Source: Pseudobdellovibrionaceae bacterium (GTDB lineage: Bacteria; Bdellovibrionota; Bdellovibrionia; Bdellovibrionales; Bdellovibrionaceae). Taken from it: a stretch of 64,000 nucleotides of DNA. The notes under the pieces are model-generated. The model did not search any database and had not been told where the DNA came from. It worked only from the letters and a program-made list of their open reading frames with translations. The DNA lies in the NCBI GenBank assembly GCA_019637955.1, contig JAHBUS010000002.1:248001-312000 (forward strand). Direction: 5' to 3'. Made by a program: the position numbers and the translations under genes. Below are positions 16,743 through 25,526 of the stretch, one piece after another. How positions within the stretch are numbered: the first letter of the stretch is position 1; every line of letters begins with the position of its first letter.

Positions 16743-17832
16743 CCGGCGCGGGGCTTGCGGTTTCCGGGCTCGCCAAGGGCACGCAGGAGGCCGCCTCGGG
16801 CAGCGCCGGAAACTCGCGCATAAAGAGCTGCGAGCTGGCGCCGTTCTCAAAGGTCATCACGACCCTGTCTTGATTTTTTGAAACACTCAAATCCTTCAGA
16901 TCGCCACCGGCTTCCGCGAACAGCGGGGCCGCGCACGGCGTTTTATTTCCGGCATTTTCGGGATCCAGCATCCACGCCGAGAGACGGTCGGACGCGCTTT
17001 TCTTGGCGCTCATGAGCAGCACCGGTCGTTTCCCAGGTCCGATGATCCACTGCAGGCTCTGAATGTCGTTGAACGGAATTTCGAGGCTCTTGATCTTTCC
17101 CGCGAGTTTAAGTCCCAGAGCGATGCCGCCCGTCTTTTTTTGAATGACCCAGGCCACGCGCGTGGCGCTCTCATCGACGGCCGGGATGCGCAGGCTCGCC
17201 GACGCGTCTTCGGCCCACGGGTGAACCTTGGCGTCCGCGAGCATGAGGCGGTTGATCTTGGTTCGCCCGTCGTTCTCGCTGACGAAGAGAAATTGATTGG
17301 GGCCGACCCAGGCGGCTTCGGATTGATAGCCCGCCTCGTGGGTGAGGCGCTGGATTTGCGCGCCGGTGCGATCGGTGAGATAGATTTCGGTGGGCGGGAG
17401 CTTACCGACCTGTTCGTTCAACAGACGCGGACGTTCTTTGAGTTCATCGGTCGTTGAGGCGTAGATCAAGTGTGAACCGGTGGGAGAGTAGTCGACATCG
17501 TGGCAATCGCCGTCGTGATAGGTGATGCGTTTTTCGTGAAACGTTTCGAGACTCAGCTCGTAAACCTGCACGTACTTATGCCCATCGCGGTTTCCCGAAA
17601 GGTAAATCACGTTTTTGCCGTCAGGCGAGAAGTGGGCTTTGCGGTTGGTGCCGATCGACGTGAGACGAAGCCCCGCGGTCGTTCGGGCGGCCTGCATGGA
17701 GGCCGCTTCGAGATTTTTTTTGGTCGAAGACGAGCCGCCACAAGCGGCGAGCGTCACGAGGGCAAGTGCGAGAGCACTTTTTTGAGCAAGATCGAGGGAT
17801 TGACCGACGAGAGAGAGCCGACTTCGCACCAT
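16717..17832 (-). CDS. Lipoprotein TolB-like beta-propeller protein
   Basis: This is a 371-residue lipoprotein (lipobox LAAC, Cys31). The mature part holds TolB/WD40-like propeller repeats: HFSPDGKNVIYLSGN, DYSPTGSHLIYAST, VGPNQFLFVSENDG and DESATRVAWVIQ. These proteins sit in the periplasm attached to a membrane and bind partners. It has no enzyme motif. The first 79 bases overlap the 3' end of mutY on the same strand, with AAAAGGTG close upstream of the ATG, so the overlap is likely real and coupled. The 3' end overlaps the subtilase gene by 26 bases. Confidence 0.7.
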   Translation of the reverse strand: MVRSRLSLVGQSLDLAQKSALALALVTLAACGGSSSTKKNLEAASMQAARTTAGLRLTSIGTNRKAHFSPDGKNVIYLSGNRDGHKYVQVYELSLETFHEKRITYHDGDCHDVDYSPTGSHLIYASTTDELKERPRLLNEQVGKLPPTEIYLTDRTGAQIQRLTHEAGYQSEAAWVGPNQFLFVSENDGRTKINRLMLADAKVHPWAEDASASLRIPAVDESATRVAWVIQKKTGGIALGLKLAGKIKSLEIPFNDIQSLQWIIGPGKRPVLLMSAKKSASDRLSAWMLDPENAGNKTPCAAPLFAEAGGDLKDLSVSKNQDRVVMTFENGASSQLFMREFPALPEAASCVPLASPETASPAPVTAGAPQT

Positions 17833-18791
17833 TGGACACCTTTTGCAGTCTGAACATCCAACTTCTGGCGCTCCTTCGCGGAGGCTTTCTTGATCTGGAT
17901 GTAGATGTCATGATGAGTGATCCCATGTTTGAGATCAAACGTTTCGGGCTTCTTCTTGACCCGGCTGATTTTGCCCGGAAACACCCACTGGCCTTTGAGG
18001 AAGGGCATGTCGGGATTCTGGACCAAAGCCACGCGATTTTTCTGCATCATAATTTCGGGCTGCCACACCCAGATTTCTCCCTCGGCGCGCGGCTTTTTGA
18101 GCGGCAGCGTTTGGTGCGTGTTCGCTTCGAGAGATTTGCACGAAGTTTTCCACGGACAGAGGAGGCACGTCGGGCTGTGAGTCGTGCAAACCGTCGCGCC
18201 GAGTTCCATCATGGCCTGATTCAAATCGCTGGGTTTGTCGACTTGCGCGAGCGCGTCCGCATGCGTTTGTAAAACGTCGCGGCCCGCGGGCTTCCAATGT
18301 TCAACAGCAAGATTGTGCACGCGCGAAAGAATGCGGATCACGTTGCCGTCGAGCACGCCCACTTTTTCTTCGAACGCGATCGACGAAACCGCGCGTGAAG
18401 TGTAAGGCCCCAGGCCCGGAAATTCCGTGAGCTCGGCCGCCGTTTTCGGAAAACCTTTTTCGGCAAAGAGCTGCGCGGCCTTGTGAAGATTTCGCGCACG
18501 CGAGTAGTAACCAAGTCCCGACCACATCTCGAGAACCTTCTCGAGCGGCGCTTGGGCCAGGTCTTTGACGGTCGGAAAGGCTTTGAGAAATCGCTCGTAG
18601 TAGGGGATCACCGCTTGCACGGTGGTTTGCTGAAGCATGATCTCCGAGATCCAAATGCGATAAGGGTCCTGCGAGGCGCGCCAGGGCAATGGGCGGCGGT
18701 TCTCCAGGTACCAGGAGGTGAGGGCGTCCGACATTGCGGCCGTATTGGGCGAGGTATCAGGCCTATCTTTTTTGGGGAGGTTGCGCTTCAC
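17754..18791 (-). CDS. mutY: A/G-specific adenine glycosylase
   Basis: MutY removes adenine mispaired with 8-oxoguanine. The 345-residue protein shows PLPWR..DPYRIWISEIMLQQT with the catalytic Glu, the helix-hairpin-helix segment EFPGLGPYTSRAVSSIAF and the Asp-containing VLDGNVIRILSR. The iron-sulfur cluster motif is C-x6-C-x2-C-x5-C in CTTHSPTCLLCPWKTSC. The C-terminal third resembles the NUDIX-like domain that recognises 8-oxoG. I used the GTG start with AAGGGA just before it. An ATG at 18734 (MSDALTSWY) is possible and would begin nearer the conserved part. It is transcribed divergently from the agmatinase-family gene. Confidence 0.9.
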   Translation of the reverse strand: MKRNLPKKDRPDTSPNTAAMSDALTSWYLENRRPLPWRASQDPYRIWISEIMLQQTTVQAVIPYYERFLKAFPTVKDLAQAPLEKVLEMWSGLGYYSRARNLHKAAQLFAEKGFPKTAAELTEFPGLGPYTSRAVSSIAFEEKVGVLDGNVIRILSRVHNLAVEHWKPAGRDVLQTHADALAQVDKPSDLNQAMMELGATVCTTHSPTCLLCPWKTSCKSLEANTHQTLPLKKPRAEGEIWVWQPEIMMQKNRVALVQNPDMPFLKGQWVFPGKISRVKKKPETFDLKHGITHHDIYIQIKKASAKERQKLDVQTAKGVQWCEVGSLSSVNPSILLKKVLSHLPS

Positions 18792-18821
18792 TGTCCCTTA
18801 GTTACACGAAAAGAGGGATCT

Positions 18822-19763
18822 ATGGAATACAAACCCTTGAGCGGCCGCGAGTTTCCCCGGTTTTCGGGCATTAAAACCTTCTTCCGTTTGCCGCATGTCA
18901 ATGTGGACGCGGATTACGATGTCGCCCTTTACGGGATTCCTTACGATGGCGGAGTGTCGTACCGCCCGGGTCCTCGATTTGCGCCCTCGAAGGTCCGCGA
19001 GGTCTCCTCACTGGGACGCGGCTTCCACATGGAGCGCGGGTTCTCGATTTTCGATCGCCTCAAATTCGCGGACGTCGGCGATTCGCCGACCGTTCCCATT
19101 GATCAATTGCAAACCTATGAGCGCATCGAGGCTTTCGTGGGCGAGCTGGCTCGCAACAACAAGAAAATGATCGGCGTGGGCGGGGATCACTCCACCACGC
19201 TCCCGGTTCTGCGCACGCTGCGAAAACACTACGGCCGCAAGCTGGGCTTCATTCATTTCGACGCGCACTTGGACACCTACCCGGCAGCTTGGGGCTGTGA
19301 GTACCATCACGGCGCCTTCGCCCGCCACGCGGTGGAAGAGGGGCTTGTTGATCCCGAGCACATGATCCAAATCGGCATTCGCGGACCGCTTGCGGGCGGC
19401 GACGATTTGAACTTTATCAAGAACAACAAGATCCGCGTTTTCACCGTGGATCACATCCGCAACGGCAGCCTGAATGACTTCTTGTGCTCGCTGCCCAAGT
19501 TTGGCGACATCCCGACCTACATGAGTTTTGACGTGGACTGCTTGGACCCGGCGTACGCGCCCGGCACCGGCACGCCGGTCATCGGCGGTCTGACGACCTA
19601 CGAAACCCAGCGCATCTTACGCTCTTTCGAAATTCAAAACTTCGTGGGCGGAGACATCGTCGAAATCTCGCCGCCCTTCGACCACAGCGACATCACGTCA
19701 CTCGTCGGCGTCGACGTCATGTTCGAAATGATGTCCCTCATGGTCAAATCCCACGCCAAATAA
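18822..19763 (+). CDS. speB: Agmatinase / arginase family ureohydrolase
   Basis: This 313-residue enzyme hydrolyses a guanidino compound to urea, most likely agmatine to putrescine. The binuclear manganese site is complete: GGDHS, DAHLDT and SFDVDCLDPAYAPGTGTP, with VGGDIVEISPP near the end. The layout fits bacterial agmatinases and guanidinobutyrase or guanidinopropionase relatives, so the exact substrate is uncertain. The start at 18822 is supported by AGAGGGA just upstream. Longer frames would run into mutY. The stop codon TAA is part of a large palindrome that probably terminates transcription from both sides. Confidence 0.82.
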   Translation: MEYKPLSGREFPRFSGIKTFFRLPHVNVDADYDVALYGIPYDGGVSYRPGPRFAPSKVREVSSLGRGFHMERGFSIFDRLKFADVGDSPTVPIDQLQTYERIEAFVGELARNNKKMIGVGGDHSTTLPVLRTLRKHYGRKLGFIHFDAHLDTYPAAWGCEYHHGAFARHAVEEGLVDPEHMIQIGIRGPLAGGDDLNFIKNNKIRVFTVDHIRNGSLNDFLCSLPKFGDIPTYMSFDVDCLDPAYAPGTGTPVIGGLTTYETQRILRSFEIQNFVGGDIVEISPPFDHSDITSLVGVDVMFEMMSLMVKSHAK

Positions 19764-19784
19764 AAAGGTGCCTGGCACCTTTTT
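19762..19784. terminator. Perfect GGTGCC palindrome 1, bidirectional terminator-like
   Basis: Arms AAAAAGGTGCC and GGCACCTTTTT flank a single central T. It has a stem and A/T tracts on both sides, so it can terminate from either strand. The last two bases of the agmatinase-family stop codon lie inside its left A-tract. Confidence 0.7.
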
Positions 19785-19800
19785 GAAACGCGCTGAGTCC

Positions 19801-19825
19801 CTAAAAGGTGCCAGGCACCTTTTAG
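19801..19825. terminator. Perfect GGTGCC palindrome 2, opposite centre
   Basis: Arms CTAAAAGGTGCC and GGCACCTTTTAG flank a single central A. It is the inverse of palindrome 1 at the core, 16 bases away. The TAA stop of the cNMP-domain gene (minus strand) lies inside it. The pair looks like a small inverted element between convergent genes. Confidence 0.7.
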
Positions 19826-20976
19826 CTGGCTTTGTCCATGACGAGTTTGTGGCCGCATTCTTGGCAGAATTTGGCTTGGGGCGTGATTTCGGCGGAACAG
19901 GACGGGCAACAGGGAGCACCCGACTTTTTCTTGGGCTTGTCGTCTTCGTTCATGTCGACGAAGCCTTTTTCGTTCCACTTTTCGATTTCGCGCAGCACTT
20001 TCCAGATCTTGGCGGTGGTCTGAAACTCTTTGATTTCGAAGGACACCCACACGCTGCCGTCTTGTCGGGGCTGGCGCTTCATGAAAACGCCCTTGGCCTC
20101 GAGACGTGAGAAGTGGTCGTTGTTGAGCGTGACGCCCAAATCATTTTTGAAGGCCTCGATGACTTTGGAATACTCAATGGCGACCACGCCGAAACGGTCC
20201 TTTTCGATCGGCTCGCCGATCTTGATGAACTCGTTCAAGAAGTTGGTGGCGATCTCGTCAGACTTCAGAAGATCGGTCTTCCCACCTTTGTAGTAGTAAT
20301 ACTGAAAGAACTCGAAGAAGGCCTCGACGGCGCCCAGATCCAGGATCTGCACGCGCATGATTTGATCGGGACCTTCGGGGTCCTCGGGGAGTTTGCCCAT
20401 TTCGTATTTTGCCAGGCCCAGTTTCACGAGCAGGTTGGTCGCTTGCTCGAGGCGCTTGAGCGATTCGCCGAAAATGCGCTGCGAGTACTGACGGTAAAAC
20501 TGCCACTCGAGAGCGGCGGCATTGGGATTCTTGGGGTCTTTGTCACCTTTGTAGCGGGCGGTGTGGTAGATCGTGCCGAACACCTTGGCCACTTGATCTT
20601 CGGGACAGGGGCTGGCGTCTTTTTCCATGCGCGCGGCACGGATATCGGTGAAAGCCAGTTTCATGCGGTCGGTGAGAGACTTGATGACGACTTTTAGAAT
20701 TTGCGCCGAGCCTTCGACCTGCTGCTTGTACAATTCGCCGGGAAGCTCGACCACTTTTGTCTCGCTGGTGGCCATCGCCGAATAGTTGTACGTGCCGTTC
20801 GAGATGGATTGTTCACCCAAAATTTGACCCGCGCCGACGGTGGCGATGTCGATATTCTTTTTGGGACGGATCACGCAAAGCTGGAGAGCGCCGGATTGAA
20901 TCAGGATGAGCGACGTGGCTTTGTCGCCTTCTTTGAAAAGATATTCACCCTTCGGGACGACTTTAACGTTGGACAT
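19822..20976 (-). CDS. Cyclic-nucleotide-binding-like domain protein with C-terminal zinc ribbon
   Basis: This is a 384-residue cytoplasmic protein. Residues about 1-120 form a CAP-type cNMP domain (GEYLFKEGDKATSLILIQSGALQL, AGQILGEQSI). The Arg that holds the cyclic phosphate in CAP (RSA motif) is replaced here (NYSAMAT), so ligand binding is doubtful. The central 200 residues are helical and unrecognised, with a PEDPEGPDQIMRVQIL segment. The C-terminus carries a zinc ribbon, CPSC and CQEC. There is no obvious DNA-binding helix-turn-helix. The ATG at 20976 is preferred because GGAGGA lies seven bases upstream. It lies 44 bases downstream of the sigma-54 regulator gene and may be co-transcribed. 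Confidence 0.7.
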   Translation of the reverse strand: MSNVKVVPKGEYLFKEGDKATSLILIQSGALQLCVIRPKKNIDIATVGAGQILGEQSISNGTYNYSAMATSETKVVELPGELYKQQVEGSAQILKVVIKSLTDRMKLAFTDIRAARMEKDASPCPEDQVAKVFGTIYHTARYKGDKDPKNPNAAALEWQFYRQYSQRIFGESLKRLEQATNLLVKLGLAKYEMGKLPEDPEGPDQIMRVQILDLGAVEAFFEFFQYYYYKGGKTDLLKSDEIATNFLNEFIKIGEPIEKDRFGVVAIEYSKVIEAFKNDLGVTLNNDHFSRLEAKGVFMKRQPRQDGSVWVSFEIKEFQTTAKIWKVLREIEKWNEKGFVDMNEDDKPKKKSGAPCCPSCSAEITPQAKFCQECGHKLVMDKAS

Positions 20977-21020
20977 GGGCGTTTCCTCCGGAATGCTTAT
21001 CGGAGAAAACGCCTTAAAAC

Positions 21021-22430
21021 TTAGGTGTCGAGCATGGCATCGTGAGGCGGGCGCAGACCTTTTTTCTTGATCTTCTCGACCAAGGTCGTACGGTTCAGGC
21101 GCAGCAGTAAGGCGGCCTGGTTGCGGTTCCAACCGGTCTTCTCGAGCGCGCGCAAGATCAGCTGATTCTCAAACAGATCGACAGCCGTGTTAAAGTCCAT
21201 CCCTGCCTCGGGAATTTCGAAACTCAAGGAGTCGCCGGTTCCCATCGAGGCTTGGGCGCGGTACTTGGCCGGCAGATCGTTCACTTCAATTTGGCCGTGG
21301 CCCTTCAAGATGGCCAGACGTTCGACGAGGTTCTCGAGTTCGCGGATATTTCCGGGCCAAGGGTAATGGGCCAGGCAGTCCATGGCATCACTCGAGACGC
21401 CCGTGAGCTTGCGCGATTTGGATTTATTGAAATGATCCATGAAATGAGCGAACAAAAGCGGGATGTCGGTGCGGCGCTCGCGCAAAGCGGGGAGCGAAAT
21501 CGGAATGACGTTCAAGCGGTAGAACAGATCCTCACGAAACTTGCCTTGAGCGACTTGGTCTTCAAGATTCTTATTGGTCGCCGCGATCACCCGCACGTTC
21601 ACCGCGACGGTTTTGGTGCTGCCGACGGGTTCGAACGAGCGCTCTTGCAAAACGCGCAAGAGTTTGACCTGAAGCGAAGGTTCCAGGTCGCCAATTTCGT
21701 CCAAGAAGATCGTTCCGCCATCGGCCATTTCAAAACGGCCCACGCGGTTGGCGATCGCGCCGGTAAACGCGCCTTTCATATGGCCGAAAAGTTCGCTCTC
21801 GAGAAGTTCGGCGGGAATCGCGCCGCAGTTGATGGCCACGAACGGACTGTCCGAGCGTCCCGAGTTGTAGTGAACGGCGCGGGCGATCAGTTCTTTGCCC
21901 GTTCCGCTCTCGCCGGTGATCAGCACGGTCGACTCGGTGTCGGCCACGCGCTCGACCAGAGACAAAACGTTTTGAATCTCCTCCGAGCCCCCCACGATTT
22001 GATCGAAGCTGGCACGGCGACCGAGTTCGCGTTTGAGCTGGATATTTTCTTGTTGGAGTTTTTGCTGCGTCAGCGCCTTTTCAACGACGTTGACAAGTTC
22101 GTCCATGCTGAAAGGCTTGGTCATGAAGTGGAACGCGCCCAATTGGGTCGCGCGCACGGCCGATTCAATAGTGGCGTGTCCTGTCAGGATGATCACTTGG
22201 CAGCCCGGGTGCTGCGACTTGATCCACGTCATGAGCTCGATGCCGTCGCCGTCGGGAAGATTCAAATCCACCAAAGCCAAATCCAATTGAGCATCCGCGC
22301 CGCCGAGCTGCTTGGCTTCTTCGACTTTATTGGCCGTGATCACATGGAGATTGCGTTTTTCCAGAACTCGAAACAGGGCGGTGCGAAGCGTGGATTCATC
22401 ATCAACAATAAGGAGACGCGCAGTACGCAT
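21021..22430 (-). CDS. Sigma-54-dependent response regulator (NtrC/PilR type)
   Basis: This 469-residue transcription activator has three domains. The receiver (1-120) has phospho-acceptor Asp55 in LALVDLNLPDGDG. The AAA+ domain has Walker A GESGTGKE, the sigma-54 contact loop GAFTGA, Walker B LDEIGD and FREDLFYRLNV. The Fis-type DNA-binding helix-turn-helix is at the end (RNQAALLLRLNRTTLVEKIKK). All key residues are present, so it should activate sigma-54 promoters on phosphorylation. The likely partner kinase is encoded 83 bases upstream. Candidate targets include the sigma-54-type promoter at 39461, but this link is inference. Confidence 0.9.
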   Translation of the reverse strand: MRTARLLIVDDESTLRTALFRVLEKRNLHVITANKVEEAKQLGGADAQLDLALVDLNLPDGDGIELMTWIKSQHPGCQVIILTGHATIESAVRATQLGAFHFMTKPFSMDELVNVVEKALTQQKLQQENIQLKRELGRRASFDQIVGGSEEIQNVLSLVERVADTESTVLITGESGTGKELIARAVHYNSGRSDSPFVAINCGAIPAELLESELFGHMKGAFTGAIANRVGRFEMADGGTIFLDEIGDLEPSLQVKLLRVLQERSFEPVGSTKTVAVNVRVIAATNKNLEDQVAQGKFREDLFYRLNVIPISLPALRERRTDIPLLFAHFMDHFNKSKSRKLTGVSSDAMDCLAHYPWPGNIRELENLVERLAILKGHGQIEVNDLPAKYRAQASMGTGDSLSFEIPEAGMDFNTAVDLFENQLILRALEKTGWNRNQAALLLRLNRTTLVEKIKKKGLRPPHDAMLDT

Positions 22431-22513
22431 GAACCTTCCTTCCTTGGTGGGCTCTCTTTAAATGGTAAGAACTCTTGACGGGACTGTCAAAATTCCGTTG
22501 CCGAGCGCGGGAC

Positions 22514-24337
22514 TTAAGGCACCAAAACTAGACGGGGGAAGGAAATTTTTGCCATCCGTAAAGCGCGGGGCTGGAAAGAAATTTCCAAGGATGCGCCGTG
22601 TTCGATTAAAATCCTTTGCGCCAGCGGGATCTCCAGGCTGGGCGCGGTTTCTAGACCTCGACCGTTGTCCAAGACACTTAAGGAGATTTCTCCTTCGTGG
22701 ATCTTCATCACGACTTCGAGCACGGGTTGAAACCCTCTTTGCGTGACGAGTTTTTCTTGAATCGACGAGAGCGACGATTGCAGAACGTTTTGCAGGGCCT
22801 GCGTGAGTTGATTGAAATGGCCCTCGACCCAAGCCGGATCATCAGGAAAATCCGTTTTAACCTCAATGCCCTGCGAGCGTGTCTTCAGGATCAGGATCCC
22901 CAGCGCGCGGCGAAGAACGTCGCGCAGATCGAGCTGCGTTTTCTGCTCCTGACCCGGACTGCGGGTAAAATTCAAAAGATTCTGCACGATGTCCCGGCAG
23001 CGCAAAACCCCGCGCTCCATCTCCTCGATGTCCACGCGCAAGGGATCGTCGATCGGCAAATCCATCTTGAGAAGCTGAACGTAAGACAGGATCCCGCCCA
23101 GCGGGTTGTTGAGTTCGTGCGCGATCGAGCTGCCGATCGTGCCGAGCTCGGCAAGGCGGGCGGACTCGAGAATCCGGCGCTCCATACGCACCTGCTCGGT
23201 GACGTCGTGGTACTGATGCACGAAAACGGGCTCCTCATCGGGCGACAAGTGCACGACCTGTCCGCTGACGTCGAAGGTTTCGCGGCGGTTCTCGAGACGG
23301 AAATTTTCTCCGCGTTTGCAGCCCGCGCAGGGTGAATCCCGGTGAAAGAGCGCCTGGTAACACTTCATGCCGGCGACCATTTCGGTGACGCCGGATTTTT
23401 TTTGAAACGACGAGTTCGTTTGCACGATCTCGTAATTGCTGTTGTAAATACCCACCGGGTCGGCGACCGCGTTGAAGGTCGCTTCCCACTCTTCTTTGAA
23501 GCTCTCGCGCGTTTTGAGTGTACCCAGACGCTGCAAGGCAGGATTCAAGGTTTCGGCCAAAAGCTGAAAGAACTCTTTTTCTTCGGCGGTGAACGGATGT
23601 TCCGATCCGCGCAAAAACAAGACGGTGCCCTCGGGCTTTTCTTGCGCGTTGAACAGAGTCACGCGCTGAAAGACGAATTTGCCGAGCTTGGGATCCGGTG
23701 GCAGGTTGTGCGTGATACCCGGCACGATCTTGACCGCGCTGAGAGCCATGGATTTGGCCAAAACCTCGAGCAATTTTTGCTCCATCTCGGGGATCGAGGC
23801 TGATTGATGGATGGCCACCGTTGCCTGGCGGATCGCTTCCCAGCGCGCTTGCGCGAGCAGGCTCTTGCGGCGCGACTCTTCGAGAAAACGCGTGCGTTTG
23901 GCGACGCGGTCTTCGAGCGTCTGGTACAGATTCTTGAGCTTTTCGTTCTGCTCGTTCACCAAAAAGCGAAGTTGCTCGTTTTGTTTGTTCCACTGCACGC
24001 GCTCCAAGGCTTCGAGCAGGCTGATTTCAAGCGCGGGGTCTTCAAGCGTTTCGAGAATTCGGAACACGGGGAATTGATGGATCAAATGGCGAAGCGTCCC
24101 ATCATCAGTCTCGACGCCGGCAATGAGCAACAAAAGCGCGGACGGATTTTTTTCGAAGAGATCCGAGAAAATTTGGTAGAAGCTCTCTGAGCTGGCGAGT
24201 AGCGCCGGGAGCACAAGCACGCTGGCCTGGGGGTACTGACGGATCTGATCCACGCGCGGCGTGAGCTCAAAGTCGAGCGCAATCCGAGGCCGGCTCGAAG
24301 TGCCGACGATCAAAACGCTGGAGCCTAGAGCCGGCAT
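22514..24337 (-). CDS. Histidine kinase-like protein with GAF/PAS-like sensing and degenerate ATPase domain
   Basis: This is a 607-residue soluble protein. The N-terminal 120 residues are receiver-like. A coiled coil (about 120-175), a GAF-like region and a PAS domain (about 290-390, with CAGCKRGENF) follow. The DHp box is intact: SIAHELNNPLGG with His407. The ATP-binding domain is abnormal. The N-box reads ALQNVLQSSL, with Ser where Asn is expected. G1 is present (DNGRG, Asp557). The F-box and G2 (GTGLGL) are missing, and the chain jumps to IPLAQRILIEHG. It may not phosphorylate itself, or may bind ATP weakly. It overlaps the HAD gene by 13 bases and precedes the NtrC-type regulator. Confidence 0.75.
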   Translation of the reverse strand: MPALGSSVLIVGTSSRPRIALDFELTPRVDQIRQYPQASVLVLPALLASSESFYQIFSDLFEKNPSALLLLIAGVETDDGTLRHLIHQFPVFRILETLEDPALEISLLEALERVQWNKQNEQLRFLVNEQNEKLKNLYQTLEDRVAKRTRFLEESRRKSLLAQARWEAIRQATVAIHQSASIPEMEQKLLEVLAKSMALSAVKIVPGITHNLPPDPKLGKFVFQRVTLFNAQEKPEGTVLFLRGSEHPFTAEEKEFFQLLAETLNPALQRLGTLKTRESFKEEWEATFNAVADPVGIYNSNYEIVQTNSSFQKKSGVTEMVAGMKCYQALFHRDSPCAGCKRGENFRLENRRETFDVSGQVVHLSPDEEPVFVHQYHDVTEQVRMERRILESARLAELGTIGSSIAHELNNPLGGILSYVQLLKMDLPIDDPLRVDIEEMERGVLRCRDIVQNLLNFTRSPGQEQKTQLDLRDVLRRALGILILKTRSQGIEVKTDFPDDPAWVEGHFNQLTQALQNVLQSSLSSIQEKLVTQRGFQPVLEVVMKIHEGEISLSVLDNGRGLETAPSLEIPLAQRILIEHGASLEISFQPRALRMAKISFPRLVLVP

Positions 24338-24843
24338 CTCGCCACCAACTCTTGATGCGACGGGGTTTCAAAGTCGGGTTGATCAAACGCCGAGAGAATC
24401 GGTTCGTCCTGATGCTCACCATAGAGAAACAAACAGGTCTGCAAGCCTTGCGATTTGGCTTCGTTGATGTCGCTGGAGCGGCGGTTGCCGATACTGAGCA
24501 CTTCGTGCGGAGCGAGGCCCCACTCGCTCGGAATGCGTTTGAAGTACATGGACTTGGTCTCTTGCTTGCTCGGGTCGGCAAAGTACTGCGCGCGGAAAAA
24601 GGGCGCGATGCCGAGACTCGCGACTTTGGCCTGCTGGGCCTCGGTGCGACCGTAGGTGAGCAAGAAAAACAAGTAGCGTCCGTGCAAGGCTTTGAGGTTT
24701 TCGAGCGCGCCGTCGAGCAAAGGCAAAGGCTCGCGGATGCGCTTTTCAAACGCGGGCGTGCGCGCGATGGGAATCAAAAGCTGGGTGGTGTCCAGCAGGG
24801 TGTCGTCGAGATCCCAGATAATCGCTTTGATCTTGCCGTTCAT
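24325..24843 (-). CDS. HAD-superfamily hydrolase
   Basis: This is a 172-residue phosphatase-like protein. Motif I is IIWDLDDTLLDT, with the nucleophile Asp and the acid Asp two residues on. Motif II is FLLTYGRT and motif IV is VLSIGNRRSSDI. The cap is small, as in subclass IA. The substrate is not predictable. It overlaps the carboxypeptidase gene by four bases upstream and the kinase gene by 13 bases downstream, so it is part of the same minus-strand operon. Phosphatases near two-component genes sometimes act on the pathway, but nothing here shows it. Confidence 0.78.
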   Translation of the reverse strand: MNGKIKAIIWDLDDTLLDTTQLLIPIARTPAFEKRIREPLPLLDGALENLKALHGRYLFFLLTYGRTEAQQAKVASLGIAPFFRAQYFADPSKQETKSMYFKRIPSEWGLAPHEVLSIGNRRSSDINEAKSQGLQTCLFLYGEHQDEPILSAFDQPDFETPSHQELVARCRL

Positions 24844-25526
24844 ACCGAAATTTTACGGTCGAGCAGTTTCTGAAGTCCAGGCCCGAAGTGAGGCCACACC
24901 AGCGACAAATCGCTTTTCTCGATCTCTTCGATGCAGACGACCGGGATCTGGTGAACGAACCACCCGAATTGCCCCAAAGAGCCCGGCGTCGGGTAGCCGA
25001 TGTCTTCAGAGACGGGGTACTGAGGTCCAGGGCTCAAAAGCGTTGCGGCATTCTTGCCCGGAGCGCCCGTGTACACAACGCAGGGTTGCCAGGAGTGAAA
25101 GTGCACGATGAGCCGTGGCTTTTTGACTTCAATCAGCCGCACCAAGGCCTGCACTTCGGGCTCGCTCCCGGGTCGGCTGCCCGGAAAATAACGGGCCGCT
25201 TTGGCTTCGGGACTCCAATCCGGCGTCGGAAAATTGCGGTTCAAATCGACGCCCGAGGAGTTCACCCGCTCGTTGTTTTCAAAGCCGTCGGGATTCAGGC
25301 ACGGAATCAAGATCCAAGGGCGGTATTGATCGCAATGTTTCATCACGTTTTGACGCAGCCACAGGAGAAAATCCTGGGCGAGACGCACGCCTTCGGGCTC
25401 GTCGCCGTGCACGCCGCCGATAAACAGAATGGGCGCCTCGGAGGTGTGTTCACAGCTCCACAGTTCGAGAGGCTTTCCCGCCGCACTGTACGCCCAACTC
25501 GGAAGGTGCAAAAGATCAGAAGACAT
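24840..25526 (-). CDS. M14 zinc carboxypeptidase, MpaA-like
   Basis: This 228-residue cytoplasmic metallopeptidase resembles murein-peptide amidase MpaA, which cleaves gamma-D-Glu-diaminopimelate bonds during peptidoglycan recycling. The zinc ligands are HGDE in FIGGVHGDEPEG and the His in LIVHFHSW. Substrate-binding residues are in VDLNRNFP and the catalytic Glu is in CIEEIEKSD. The start at 25526 (MSSDLLHLP) is preferred to a longer one that would cross glmU. The divergent glmU start lies within 16 bases. It heads the operon that continues to the HAD, kinase and regulator genes. Confidence 0.82.
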   Translation of the reverse strand: MSSDLLHLPSWAYSAAGKPLELWSCEHTSEAPILFIGGVHGDEPEGVRLAQDFLLWLRQNVMKHCDQYRPWILIPCLNPDGFENNERVNSSGVDLNRNFPTPDWSPEAKAARYFPGSRPGSEPEVQALVRLIEVKKPRLIVHFHSWQPCVVYTGAPGKNAATLLSPGPQYPVSEDIGYPTPGSLGQFGWFVHQIPVVCIEEIEKSDLSLVWPHFGPGLQKLLDRKISV

